Part shown: positions 1-7,694 of the stretch, piece after piece
How positions within the stretch are numbered: the first letter of the stretch is position 1
Layout: each line of letters opens with the position of its first letter
Source of the DNA: a virus
DNA length: 31,166 bases
Reading direction: 5' to 3' (one strand)
Virus record (IMG/VR): IMGVR_UViG_3300006854_000042
Span: 1-31,166 of that record
Position numbers and translations under genes: made by a program
Notes under the pieces: generated by a model
What the model was told of the DNA's origin: nothing
Database searches by the model: none
Seen by the model: only the letters and a program-made list of their open reading frames with translations

Positions 1-178
1 CCCGGTAGTGCCCCTGCGGGAAGTAGACGCGGTACGAGGTCTGAATCGCGGCGTCGTGCGCGGTGTTGATGGTCGTCTGGATCGCGGCCGTGTCGTCGTG
101 CACGCCATCGCCCCGGGCGCCGTAGTGGCGAACGTTGAACTGCTCGCCAGCGACCGAGATGTAGGCAACAGCAACCAC
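1..178 (-). CDS. Tailspike/tail fibre with pectate-lyase-3 type N-terminus (partial)
   Basis: The gene enters the window from its 5' end and runs off the left edge, so about 59 N-terminal residues are visible. Reading from a GTG at 178, an AGGAG ribosome site lies four bases upstream. The visible protein contains FNVRHYGARGDGVHDDTAAI, then a helix, then VYFPQGHYR. This is the classic start of the right-handed beta-helix (Pectate_lyase_3) domain found in phage tailspikes that bind or cleave surface polysaccharide. The same motif occurs in the tailspike at 7683-9221, so the phage has at least two such proteins. Enzyme activity cannot be judged from the fragment. Confidence 0.75.
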   Translation of the reverse strand, partial: MVAVAYISVAGEQFNVRHYGARGDGVHDDTAAIQTTINTAHDAAIQTSYRVYFPQGHYR

Positions 179-185
179 ACAACTC

Positions 186-707
186 CTATGCGGTGACTCC
201 GCTCGTCCAGTAGATGACCGTCGAGCTGGCCTGCACGGAGTTCGCCGCCGAGCCGTGAATCGCGATGCTCGTGACCGCCGTGCTTGTGTCGCGCCAGTTG
301 CAGAAGATGATCTCCCCGTACGCGTTCGCGCCGTTGACCGTCTGGGTTCGGCACGTCCAAATGCGGTTGCGGCTCTTCTTCAGGTCGAACTCGGCGCGGA
401 ACATCAGCCGCGTGTTGGTGAACACCTGGCCCAAGTAGATCTGATTGCCGAGGTTGCTCGCCGTGACGCCGGCCGTGTTCACGTTGAGCGCGTTGCAATC
501 GCACGCGGTCGGCGCCGACCCGTTCGGTTGGATCGTGAACGTCTGCGTCGAGGCGCCAGCGATGATCTCGCCCTTGAGGTAGAGCAAGCCGATGTTGTCC
601 CCGACGATGCCCGACAGGAACGTCCAGTCTTGGGTGTTGCTGGAGTTCGTGACGAGCGTGCCGGCATCGACACCCGAGGAGTTCGGCGGAATCTCGACGT
701 AGGCCAT
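186..707 (-). CDS. Virion structural protein of unknown function (173 aa)
   Basis: I do not recognise this family. The protein is rich in Thr, Ser, Asn, Gly and small hydrophobics with alternating beta-type patterns, as in tail-fibre or capsid-associated proteins. It has no signal peptide or membrane segment. A central stretch around residues 105-125 is basic (DLKKSRNRIW). It lies between two other beta-rich genes at the end of the structural operon and ends with TAG just before the next GTG start, whose AGGAG site overlaps that stop. A tail-tip or fibre-associated role is inferred from context only. Confidence 0.7.
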   Translation of the reverse strand: MAYVEIPPNSSGVDAGTLVTNSSNTQDWTFLSGIVGDNIGLLYLKGEIIAGASTQTFTIQPNGSAPTACDCNALNVNTAGVTASNLGNQIYLGQVFTNTRLMFRAEFDLKKSRNRIWTCRTQTVNGANAYGEIIFCNWRDTSTAVTSIAIHGSAANSVQASSTVIYWTSGVTA

Positions 708-710
708 GGC

Positions 711-1094
711 TTACGACCCCGAGGCGCGGTCGTTGCGGACCATGCTGCCCGTCGTGATCCAGGTGGTCTGCGCGCTGCCGCCGTTCGTCCACACCAGTTT
801 GACGTCGTCGTACGGGTCGGCGAGTACCCCGTACGGGCCGCTCGACGCGCCCGCCGCTGGGATGGCCACCGACGTGGAGCTGTAGAGGTTCCAGGTCGTC
901 CCGCGGTTCGCCGACCAGTACGCCTTCAGCGTGCCCGCCTGGTCGTTCTGAACGCCGAAGATGATGCGCGAGATGTCGTGGTTCCGCAGCCCGTTCGAGA
1001 AGCACACCGTCGAGTCGAACAGGATGTAGTCGTTCGAGTCGGCGCCGGGCGTCCCGCCGCTCACCGTGAACTTGATTGTCTCGTTGCCGGGCAT
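711..1094 (-). CDS. Virion structural protein of unknown function (127 aa)
   Basis: This is a beta-rich protein with repeated short strands (IKFTVSGG, YILFDST, IIFGVQND, LKAYWSANRGTTW). That pattern recalls the small lectin-like or immunoglobulin-like modules of phage fibres, but no family is recognised. The start at 1094 is chosen because the ATG overlaps the TGA of the upstream gene as TGATG, the coupling used throughout this block; an in-frame GTG three bases earlier is also possible. It sits in the spike/fibre end of the late operon. Confidence 0.7.
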   Translation of the reverse strand: MPGNETIKFTVSGGTPGADSNDYILFDSTVCFSNGLRNHDISRIIFGVQNDQAGTLKAYWSANRGTTWNLYSSTSVAIPAAGASSGPYGVLADPYDDVKLVWTNGGSAQTTWITTGSMVRNDRASGS

Positions 1095-1261
1095 CACTTA
1101 CCTCGCTTTCCAAACATCGATTCCATCGGGCCCTTCTTGGACTTGCCGACCTTGTACGGCAGCCCCTTGGCGACGTGCCCGCCGGACAGCTCGTGGAGCG
1201 CCTTCGGGTTGTGGACCGCCAGGTAGCCCTGTTGCGCTCGCGATACGATCTTCCCAGGCAT
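1094..1261 (-). CDS. Small basic phage protein (55 aa)
   Basis: This short gene is easily missed because a longer open frame overlaps it. It starts with MPGKIVSRAQQGYLAVHNPK and ends with a Lys/Gly-rich tail. The start resembles a widespread class of tiny phage proteins beginning with a Lys/Ser-Ala-Gln motif (MPAKSKAQ-like, DUF3008-like); that similarity is by eye only. The ATG overlaps the upstream TGA as TGATG, and its own TGA overlaps the next ATG the same way, which strongly supports translation. It is basic and probably soluble. Function unknown. Confidence 0.7.
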   Translation of the reverse strand: MPGKIVSRAQQGYLAVHNPKALHELSGGHVAKGLPYKVGKSKKGPMESMFGKRGK

Positions 1262-3117
1262 CAGCGCCCCTCCGTCTGTGCCGCCCGCGCGGCGGTGAGT
1301 AGCGGCAGCTCCCCGAGCACCAGCGGCGCCGCTGCCTGAGCGGCCAGCGCCGGCCCGTAGAGCAGCCGCGCCTGGATGGCCGGAAGGTTCTGCAACGCGA
1401 GACCACCAGCGCCCGCAGCCAGCGCGCCGCCGAAACCGGTGTGCCCGTGCCCGAGAGCGTGCGCCGCTGCCTCGAGCACGCCGAGCGACCCGAGCCCGCT
1501 GCCCGTGCGCTCGATGAGTCCGCCGTGCCGCTGCGGGAGCAGCCGAAAGCTGATGTCGCCGCGCTTGCGCAGCAGCTCGGGCTTGTCGAACTCCGCGCCC
1601 ACGTCGGGGTGCCGCTCGGCGAATCGCTCCATGTCGGTCCGCTGCCCGCCGGCCGTGACGGTGTTCTGCCCGCGCCGCATGATGCGGTTCTTGACGACGT
1701 CCTCGGCCGTGCGCGAGTCACCCGACGCCAGCTCGCCCTCGACGTCCTCGAGCGCGTTGGGCGTCCGCTGCCGCTCGGGGATGCCGAGCAGCCGCCGGTC
1801 GAGCTGGTTGTTCTGCGCCTGCTGCGCGTACTGCGCGTTGGCGTCGGCGAACGGCCCCTCGTTGACCAGGGTCCGCACGTCGTCCGCCGCCCGACGGATC
1901 GGGGAGAACTTCTCGTCGGTGGACTGCCCCGTGCGCGCGTACCGGTCCAGCGACCGCTTGAGGCCGTTCAGGTCGCCCTCGCTGAGGAAGTAGTTGTCGA
2001 CCTCGGGGTTGAAGCCCTGGCCCTGACGGCTGCGGATGGCGGCCAGCTCGTCGCGGAGCGCCTGCCGAGCAACCGGCGAGATGCCGATGTCGTTCGCGGC
2101 GTCCTCGAGGCTCGTGACGACGTTGGTCACGTCGTGCAGCTCCCCGGCCGCGGGGCTCTCGTAGATGCGCCCCATGCCGCGGCCGATGGCGCCCTTGATG
2201 GCCCGGTCCTCGGTGTTGAGCATGTTCAGGCCCGTGCGCGCCGACTCCGACGCCTGCTGGCCGATGTTCTCGTCGGTGGCCGCGAGCGCATCCGGACCGC
2301 GCGAGGCGACCATCTCGTCGTAGGGTCGGCCGCGACCGGGCGACGTGAGGCCGACGTTCCCGCCGCGCTCCTCGATGAACTGCCGCGCCTGCCCACCTCG
2401 GCTCTGCCGAATGCCGCGGCCGGCTTCGGACATCAGGCCGGTGCCGACGCCGAGGCCCGCGCCAAGCGCCAGGCCCGTCTCGCCGCTCTCCTTCGCCGCC
2501 TGCAGCGCTTCCTCGGGGCTCGCGCCCTCGCTGAACGCCTGTAGGCCGCCCATCGCGCTCGACGCGAGGCCCGACGTGCCGGCCGCCTGGAAGACGCGCC
2601 CGGGGATGCTCTCGAGCATCTGCGCGCCGCCCGGGATCGCGGTCAGCCCGCGGCCGATGGCGTTGCTGGCCGCCTGCGTGAGCAGGTTCGCCGGTCCCTC
2701 GAGCGCGTAGACCGGCGCCGTCGCGAGGCCCTCGGTCGTGGGCGCCTCTTGGCGGAAGCGCTCCATGCCCTCGACGGCCTGCCCGGTGGTCGGCACGCCC
2801 AGCGCGCGCCCGGCCCGCAGCAGCCCGCCGTAGGCCCCGAGCGTGAACCGGTCGAGGCCGCTGTTCAGGCTGCTTGAGACCGCCTCGCCGAGGGACGGGT
2901 CGGGCACCTGTGCCGGGTCGAGCTCGGCGCGAACCTGGTCAATCCGACCGGTATTGTTGAATCGCCGGTGCGCGGGGCTCGGCTTGAACTTCCCCGTGTC
3001 GAGGAACGACTCGCGGAGCGCGGTCTCCTCGGGCGTCTCGGGGTTCTCGGAGGCGAACTGCTCCGGGTCGAACGAGTCGCCGCCGGCCAGGAACGCGTGG
3101 GGGTCGAAATCAGCCAC
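1261..3117 (-). CDS. Large virion protein, probable ejection (internal virion) protein (618 aa)
   Basis: The protein starts at a GTG (3117) inside the last codons of the upstream gene, with GGAGG about seven bases ahead; longer upstream extension only reads through that gene. The N-terminus is acidic (DFDPHAFLAGGDSFDPEQF). Residues about 190-220 form a Gly/Ala-rich segment that could insert in membrane. The middle is a charged helical region, and the C-terminal 90 residues are Ala/Leu/Gly-rich hydrophobic helices. Size, helix content and position after two coiled-coil proteins match the gp14-16/gp7-16-20 ejection sets of podoviruses. There is no clear sequence match, and no lytic transglycosylase motif was seen. 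Confidence 0.65.
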   Translation of the reverse strand: MADFDPHAFLAGGDSFDPEQFASENPETPEETALRESFLDTGKFKPSPAHRRFNNTGRIDQVRAELDPAQVPDPSLGEAVSSSLNSGLDRFTLGAYGGLLRAGRALGVPTTGQAVEGMERFRQEAPTTEGLATAPVYALEGPANLLTQAASNAIGRGLTAIPGGAQMLESIPGRVFQAAGTSGLASSAMGGLQAFSEGASPEEALQAAKESGETGLALGAGLGVGTGLMSEAGRGIRQSRGGQARQFIEERGGNVGLTSPGRGRPYDEMVASRGPDALAATDENIGQQASESARTGLNMLNTEDRAIKGAIGRGMGRIYESPAAGELHDVTNVVTSLEDAANDIGISPVARQALRDELAAIRSRQGQGFNPEVDNYFLSEGDLNGLKRSLDRYARTGQSTDEKFSPIRRAADDVRTLVNEGPFADANAQYAQQAQNNQLDRRLLGIPERQRTPNALEDVEGELASGDSRTAEDVVKNRIMRRGQNTVTAGGQRTDMERFAERHPDVGAEFDKPELLRKRGDISFRLLPQRHGGLIERTGSGLGSLGVLEAAAHALGHGHTGFGGALAAGAGGLALQNLPAIQARLLYGPALAAQAAAPLVLGELPLLTAARAAQTEGR

Positions 3118-4660
3118 CGCCGCCCTCCATCGCTCGGATCTTCGCCTCGACCTTCGCGCGCAGCTTCGGATCGGCCTTCTGGCCCTCGGGGCTGGAGAGC
3201 CACGCCTTTGCCTTCGCGGTCTGCGGATTGCCGCCCGGCGCTTGGTCGGCCGGCAGTCCCAGTTCCTGGCGGTACGCGCTCCGAGCGTTCTCGACGAAGG
3301 GCGCGAGCTTCGGGTTCCGCGCGAACTGGCTGTTTCGACCCGCGGCTTCCTCGTGCGCGTTGAAGGCTCGGGTGCGCTGCTCGGTGGCAACGTCCTTGAG
3401 GCCCTTGACCGCGTCCTTGAACGACTGGATGTACTCGGGCGAGTGCTGGCCGTTGTGCGTCGCCTGGTAGATCTTGTCCTGGAGCGTTTCCAGCGGCCCC
3501 AGCGAGTGCTTCTGGAACACGTTCATCACGGCGATCGACGCCTTGCCGCCCTGAGCAATCTGCGCCAGCGTGTCGACGGCGGCGTTCTGCGCGGCGGGCG
3601 ACGACGAATTGAGTTCCTCCTCGATCTTCTCGATGTTCTTCAGGACCGCGATGTCCTTCTGTGACCCGGCCGCCGTCTTCGCTTCCTTGCTGACCCGCTC
3701 GAAGGTGCCCAACTCGGCGTTGTCGACTGAGCGCTCGCGCGTCCCGGCGGTGAGCGCCAGCCCCTGGTTGCGCAGGTTGCCGCCGGTCACCACGCGCTTC
3801 ATGGCCTGGTCGGCGAGGAAGCGGTCGCGCTCGTCCTGCCCCTCGACATCACGATGAGTGCGCTGGCTTTCGGCCTGGCGGGCGTCGATGCCGGCCGTCG
3901 CGCGCGCCGTGCTGGCCGCCTGCGCGTCGTCCTTCTCCTTCATCAGCAGGACGGCCTGGAACGCCTTCGTCGGGTCGCCGCTCACGTCCAGCGCGTGCTT
4001 GAACACGGCGTCGTACTTCTCGCCGAGCCCCGTGGTCTCGGGCTGCTCGGGCACCTCGAAGCGGTTGCCGCCGAAGTTCGCGTACAGCTTGCGGGCGGCG
4101 GTGAGCGGAGTCGCCGGTCCCGATGGCGCAGGCGGCTCGGTGGGCGCCGTGACCGCCGGTGCCGCAGGCGCGTCCGCCCCGCCCGAGACGGTGTCGACGC
4201 CGCCGGGAAGCTGCGGTACGGGCGCCGCCGCCGGGGCAGGGGTGGGGTTCGGCGGCGGCGCCATCTGAGCGCCGGTGCCCGGATTGATGTCCGGGCCCTC
4301 GAATCCCTGGTCGAACGTCACGCCGTACGGCTTGCCGAGAGCGTTGGCGAGCCCGGGGCTACCCGCCGTCCGCGCGGCGCGCATGAGGTCCGAGGTCGGG
4401 AGCAATGCCCGCGCGTTCTCGATCTCTATCTGCCGCTGGTGGGTCGCCTTCTCCTCGTCGAACCTCTGGCGGGCCATGGCCGCGCTCTCGCGCTTGATGT
4501 CGTTCTCGACCTTGGCGTTCTCGGCATATTGCTGCTGGACCTTCGCCTGCTCCTCGGCGGTCTTCTCCTGCGCGCGCGCCCGGCGAGCGGCCAGGAGCAG
4601 GTTGACGCCGCCGGTGATGTCCAGCGGGGTCCAGTCGACGGCGTAGCGCGGGTCAGCCAT
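3110..4660 (-). CDS. Coiled-coil virion protein, probable ejection protein (516 aa)
   Basis: Residues about 25-85 form a long charged coiled coil (ARRARAQEKTAEEQAKVQQQ onward). A Pro/Ala-rich linker follows at about 130-190, then an extended helical domain to the end, which finishes with a Gly tract. No enzymatic motif is seen. Its start ATG overlaps the upstream TGA and its end overlaps the next GTG start by eight bases, so it is translated together with its neighbours. Long helical proteins after the tail-hub genes in short-tailed phages are usually internal virion proteins released with the DNA. That role is inferred from architecture and order. Confidence 0.65.
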   Translation of the reverse strand: MADPRYAVDWTPLDITGGVNLLLAARRARAQEKTAEEQAKVQQQYAENAKVENDIKRESAAMARQRFDEEKATHQRQIEIENARALLPTSDLMRAARTAGSPGLANALGKPYGVTFDQGFEGPDINPGTGAQMAPPPNPTPAPAAAPVPQLPGGVDTVSGGADAPAAPAVTAPTEPPAPSGPATPLTAARKLYANFGGNRFEVPEQPETTGLGEKYDAVFKHALDVSGDPTKAFQAVLLMKEKDDAQAASTARATAGIDARQAESQRTHRDVEGQDERDRFLADQAMKRVVTGGNLRNQGLALTAGTRERSVDNAELGTFERVSKEAKTAAGSQKDIAVLKNIEKIEEELNSSSPAAQNAAVDTLAQIAQGGKASIAVMNVFQKHSLGPLETLQDKIYQATHNGQHSPEYIQSFKDAVKGLKDVATEQRTRAFNAHEEAAGRNSQFARNPKLAPFVENARSAYRQELGLPADQAPGGNPQTAKAKAWLSSPEGQKADPKLRAKVEAKIRAMEGGGG

Positions 4661-5454
4661 CAGAGCAGCGCAAGCCCCGCCAAGAGGTTCTGCAGGACGG
4701 CCTGCGTGTTCTTCGAGTCGACGCCGCCCTTGTTCAGCAGCAGCTGAAGGATGGCCCCGTTGATGCCCGCCTGGCCGGTGCCGGACGCGATGTCGTACTG
4801 GCCGGCGAGCCCCGCCTGACCGCCCGCGATGGCGTTGCCCTGCCCGAACATGTCCTCGAGGCGGCGCTGGTGCTCACCGGACGCCCCGCCCGCCAGCGAG
4901 TCGAGCTGCGCTTCCCGCTGCGCGCCCATGTTGGCGTCGAAGTCGCGGAGGTTCTGGAGGGCGGCTCCGCTGTTGTATCCGCCCCGCGCCGCCGCCTCGT
5001 TGTTGATGTTGCGGTGGCCGCGGTCCATGGCGTACTCGTAGCCCTGGTCGATGCCGTTCACCCGCTGGTTGAACCACTGCTCGAGGATGCCCGGCCCGCT
5101 CTCGCTGCCCGTGGTCCCGGGGCCGCCATCGCCAGCGCCGTCGCCGGACGGAGACTTCGGGGTGCCCCACGGCCCTGTGATCTTTTGCGGCCCGCCGCGG
5201 CCGGCCGAACCGTCGAAGCTCGGGTTGCCGAAGCTCGCGCCGGGGCCGAGCGCGGAAGGAGTCGCGTCGGGCAGTCCGGTGCCCTGGCCGGCGCCGTAGA
5301 ACTTCTTCGCGGCGTTGTACGCGGCATCGCCACCGCGGCGAGTCCCGGTGGGCGAGCCCGCGATCGGCGACTGCGACGTGTTCGCGCTGACCGGCGTGAC
5401 GTTGCCGCGGATATTCGAGTAGGGGTTCGTTCCGCCGTAGCCTGAGGTCGCCAT
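4660..5454 (-). CDS. Probable DNA-transfer/internal virion protein (264 aa)
   Basis: The start at 5454 is supported by TGATG overlap with the upstream gene and a purine-rich GGGGGGAAG site. The first 110 residues are low-complexity Gly/Ser/Pro/Thr. From about 115 the protein becomes helical, with the segment NNEAAARGGYNSGAALQNLR, then Ala/Gly/Gln-rich repeats. That Arg-Gly-Gly-x-x-Ser-Gly-Ala-Ala-Leu pattern is typical, to my recollection, of podovirus DNA-transfer/internal virion proteins of the gp14/gp7 class. It probably belongs to the ejection apparatus. The exact family needs a profile search. Confidence 0.6.
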   Translation of the reverse strand: MATSGYGGTNPYSNIRGNVTPVSANTSQSPIAGSPTGTRRGGDAAYNAAKKFYGAGQGTGLPDATPSALGPGASFGNPSFDGSAGRGGPQKITGPWGTPKSPSGDGAGDGGPGTTGSESGPGILEQWFNQRVNGIDQGYEYAMDRGHRNINNEAAARGGYNSGAALQNLRDFDANMGAQREAQLDSLAGGASGEHQRRLEDMFGQGNAIAGGQAGLAGQYDIASGTGQAGINGAILQLLLNKGGVDSKNTQAVLQNLLAGLALL

Positions 5455-5756
5455 CACTTCCCCCCGTACATGGTCTGCATCGGGCCCATCCCCGCCTGCG
5501 GGACCATCGGGCCCTGAATGCCCTGCGTCCCATAGGTCTTGGCGAACAGCTGTTGCATCGGCCCGTAGAACTGCTGCGCGGCGTTCCGGCGCGTGTCGTA
5601 GAAGTTCGTGAGGTCGGCCATGTTCCGCTGCGAGGCGCCGATGGCCTGGTCGTAGGCAGCCTTCACGTCGCCGGCCTGCTTGCCGGTGAAGAAGTCCTCG
5701 ATGTTCTGGCCGGTGCCCTTGATCCCGTTCCAGAGGTCTTCGTACCAAGCCGCCAT
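5454..5756 (-). CDS. Small helical virion-block protein (100 aa)
   Basis: The N-terminal half is helical and charged (WYEDLWNGIKGTGQNIEDFF). The C-terminal third is rich in Met, Gln, Pro and Gly (GPMVPQAGMGPMQTMYGGK). No family is recognised. It sits between the gp10-like tail gene and the ejection-type genes and shares a TGATG overlap with the next gene. A virion or assembly role is likely from position only. An unrelated frame runs through the same DNA as an apparent N-terminal extension of the next gene, but that is an overlap artefact. Confidence 0.65.
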   Translation of the reverse strand: MAAWYEDLWNGIKGTGQNIEDFFTGKQAGDVKAAYDQAIGASQRNMADLTNFYDTRRNAAQQFYGPMQQLFAKTYGTQGIQGPMVPQAGMGPMQTMYGGK

Positions 5757-5758
5757 GG

Positions 5759-7198
5759 TCAGCTCTCCGCGTTCACGTAGGTTTCGCGTGCCTCGGCGAG
5801 CACGAACTCAGCCGAGCCGAGCCAGGTCAGCTCGTACTGTCGCTGCCGGTACATCCCGAGCCCCCATCTGTCGATGGTCGGTGCGTAGTCGCCGGCGCCG
5901 AGCGAAAAGGACATGGGCGTGTTGAAGGCTCCCAAGTCATCACGGTAGGCAATTTCCACGGCCGGCACTGCCGACGTGGTATTGACCGCCGTGGCGCCGC
6001 GCCGCATGCGAAGCCGCAGCAACGTGGACAGCTTCCGAACGCCCGCGCCCTGGTCGATGAAGCCGGTCCGGCTCACCGCCTTGACCCCCTGCCCCATCTC
6101 GGTGGTCGCGTCCATCGACAGCTCGCCGACGGTTCCGTCCGACAGGCCGACGAGGTGGAGGTTCTTCTCGGGCCAGTGCACGTACGATTGCCCGATCCAG
6201 GGGATCCAGTCGTTGCCGTCCCACGACCGCCACTCGCCCCACTTCTGGCTGATGCGCTCGTAGTAGATGGCGCGGCCCTCGGTCGGGAAGACCCAAAGCA
6301 GGATGTCGTACGCCCCGATCCGAATGCGCGACCCCCAGCAGTCGGTCACCGTCGTGAGCTGCTCGAGCGACCGCGACATCAGCGGCAGTGAGAGCACGGT
6401 GAGCTGCCGGCCGTCCGACTGCACGAACCGCCGCTTCTCATCGAGCCACGCGTATGCCGTGTCGATGCTGATGACCGAGTAGGGCGCCGCGCACCCGGTC
6501 GTGAGCGCCGCGGTCGTCGTCGAGAACGACGTGCTCGGGTCGGGGACGTACACCTGCATCGTCGACGAGCCCCACACCGCGACCTCGTTGCTGTTCACGT
6601 AGAGCGCGATCGTGGGGTCGGGCGCCGCCTCAGCCTCGGCGAAGTCGAGCCCGGTGTTCCACGTCTCGTGATTCCCCACGCCCGGCGGGGTCCAGAAGAT
6701 TTCGCCCGAGATGTCGTTCGCGTTCCCGACGAACCGAGTCGCCGCGTACCCGATGTGCGTCAGGTTCGGCGGCGAGCCACCGAGGCGCGTCGACAGCCCC
6801 GTCCCCTCCCACTTCTGCGGGGCCCCGCCGCCGGCCACGACGACCCGTTGCGAGTCGAACGTGAACACCGGCCGCCCGGTGCCGTCGAGCTGCGTGACCG
6901 CCGTGCCGCTCGACAGCGCGATGACGTTGCCCGGCCCGAGCCACGCCCACAGCTTCCGCACGCCCGTGGTCGCGTTCTGCGTGACGACGATGAGGTAGTT
7001 GCGCCACGGGAACACGCCGACCACCGGGTTGCCGTCGGTCGACGCGCCCGCCCAGTCGGCCCACGGCTTCACGAGCGGCCGCACCTGCACAGTGCCGTCC
7101 GCCGCCCGCAGCAGGTTCACGAACGTCGGCGACGCCCCGGCAAGCTCCTCGAGCCCGCTGGCCTGCCCGGCGCCGAAATCGATGACACTCTCCGCCAT
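5759..7198 (-). CDS. P22 gp10-like tail stabilisation protein (479 aa)
   Basis: This is a beta-rich protein of the length expected for the podovirus tail accessory factor (P22 gp10 is about 470 aa), which plugs the portal/adaptor after packaging. Visible support: repeated WxW/GxW beta-blade patterns, a central ERISQKWGEWRSWDGNDW segment, and a C-terminal segment (about residues 435-475) reading GDYAPTIDRWGLGMYRQRQY followed by LTWLGSAEFVLAEA. That resembles the conserved C-terminus of these proteins (W-x-x-LG, R-Q-R, an SDP-like strand). Translation probably starts at the ATG behind a GGAG site at the edge of the divergent gap. Function follows from family resemblance and position. Confidence 0.65.
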   Translation of the reverse strand: MAESVIDFGAGQASGLEELAGASPTFVNLLRAADGTVQVRPLVKPWADWAGASTDGNPVVGVFPWRNYLIVVTQNATTGVRKLWAWLGPGNVIALSSGTAVTQLDGTGRPVFTFDSQRVVVAGGGAPQKWEGTGLSTRLGGSPPNLTHIGYAATRFVGNANDISGEIFWTPPGVGNHETWNTGLDFAEAEAAPDPTIALYVNSNEVAVWGSSTMQVYVPDPSTSFSTTTAALTTGCAAPYSVISIDTAYAWLDEKRRFVQSDGRQLTVLSLPLMSRSLEQLTTVTDCWGSRIRIGAYDILLWVFPTEGRAIYYERISQKWGEWRSWDGNDWIPWIGQSYVHWPEKNLHLVGLSDGTVGELSMDATTEMGQGVKAVSRTGFIDQGAGVRKLSTLLRLRMRRGATAVNTTSAVPAVEIAYRDDLGAFNTPMSFSLGAGDYAPTIDRWGLGMYRQRQYELTWLGSAEFVLAEARETYVNAES

Positions 7199-7302
7199 CA
7201 GGCCGAACTCCGAACATCTTGACCGCTATTCCTGCACCGCGTCGAACCTGAACGCCCGCCCAGCTTGCGGGTGGCGGCGGCGGGCGCGACATTGGTCCCA
7301 CC
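7199..7302. promoter_or_regulatory. Divergent intergenic region with TTGACCGCTATT motif
   Basis: This 104-bp gap separates the minus-strand gp10-like gene from the plus-strand lipoprotein gene, so it must hold a start signal for at least the latter. At 7219-7230 it carries TTGACCGCTATT (followed by CC). This differs at one position from TTGACCGGTATT at 25613-25624 and closely matches the copy at 25958-25969. The motif could be a -35-type promoter element or an operator; no convincing -10 hexamer is seen 17 bases downstream. Confidence 0.45.
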
Positions 7303-7680
7303 ATGAAGACGGCCCTTGCAGTGGCGCTGTTGGCGGTGGTCGGGTGCGCGGGACGGGAGGGCGCAGGCGGGCCGGGTGACACGACCCCGTGGGTCTTCGA
7401 GCTCTGCTCCACCGGAGACGTGTGCTGCGTCGGGCAGCTCGATCTCGGCGAGACCGATCCGCCGGACGCCGACTCCATCAAGGGCTTCAGCGGGCACTGG
7501 TCGTGCGACTCGTGGACCGGATCCGTTTCCGGGAGGACGCAGCGCTTCGCCAGCGTCGCGCACATCGACCTGACCGGAGACAAGGAGGTCGCGATCGACG
7601 GCATCTTCTCCGACAGGGCCTTCTACGGGAGAGCGGCCGTTGACCACTCCGTGACCGTAGCGACGGCGTTCCGGCAGTAG
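7303..7680 (+). CDS. Putative secreted lipoprotein, moron-like (125 aa)
   Basis: This is the only plus-strand gene within the late structural block. Residues 1-15 (MKTALAVALLAVVGC) form a textbook lipoprotein signal: basic start, hydrophobic core and lipobox V-V-G-C, with Cys15 as the lipidation site followed by Ala. The mature part is about 110 residues with four more cysteines (35, 41, 42, 68), which could form disulfides outside the cytoplasm. It shows no transmembrane helix and no recognised domain. No strong Shine-Dalgarno site is visible. The opposite strand and the shared motif upstream suggest separate expression, as in lysogenic-conversion or superinfection-exclusion genes. An outer spanin is unlikely because the gene is not near any lysis gene and is not proline-rich. 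Confidence 0.72.
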   Translation: MKTALAVALLAVVGCAGREGAGGPGDTTPWVFELCSTGDVCCVGQLDLGETDPPDADSIKGFSGHWSCDSWTGSVSGRTQRFASVAHIDLTGDKEVAIDGIFSDRAFYGRAAVDHSVTVATAFRQ

Positions 7681-7694
7681 CGTCATGTGACGCT
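7679..7694. terminator. Perfect inverted repeat between convergent genes
   Basis: AGCGTCA and TGACGCT form a perfect 7-bp inverted repeat with two central bases. It lies across the stop codons of the convergent lipoprotein (+) and tailspike (-) genes. No T-tract follows on either strand, so a rho-independent terminator is only one option; it may be a protein-binding palindrome or act with Rho. Confidence 0.4.

Noticed and set aside
1098-1721. 207-codon minus frame overlapping the 55-aa gene
   Set aside because: Composition is Arg/Ser-rich, while the short alternative has protein-like sequence and TGATG coupling at both ends.
2946-2955. GACCGGTATT in the 618-aa virion gene
   Set aside because: It matches the motif core but is inside a coding region, lacks the flanking GGTC layout, and may be chance.
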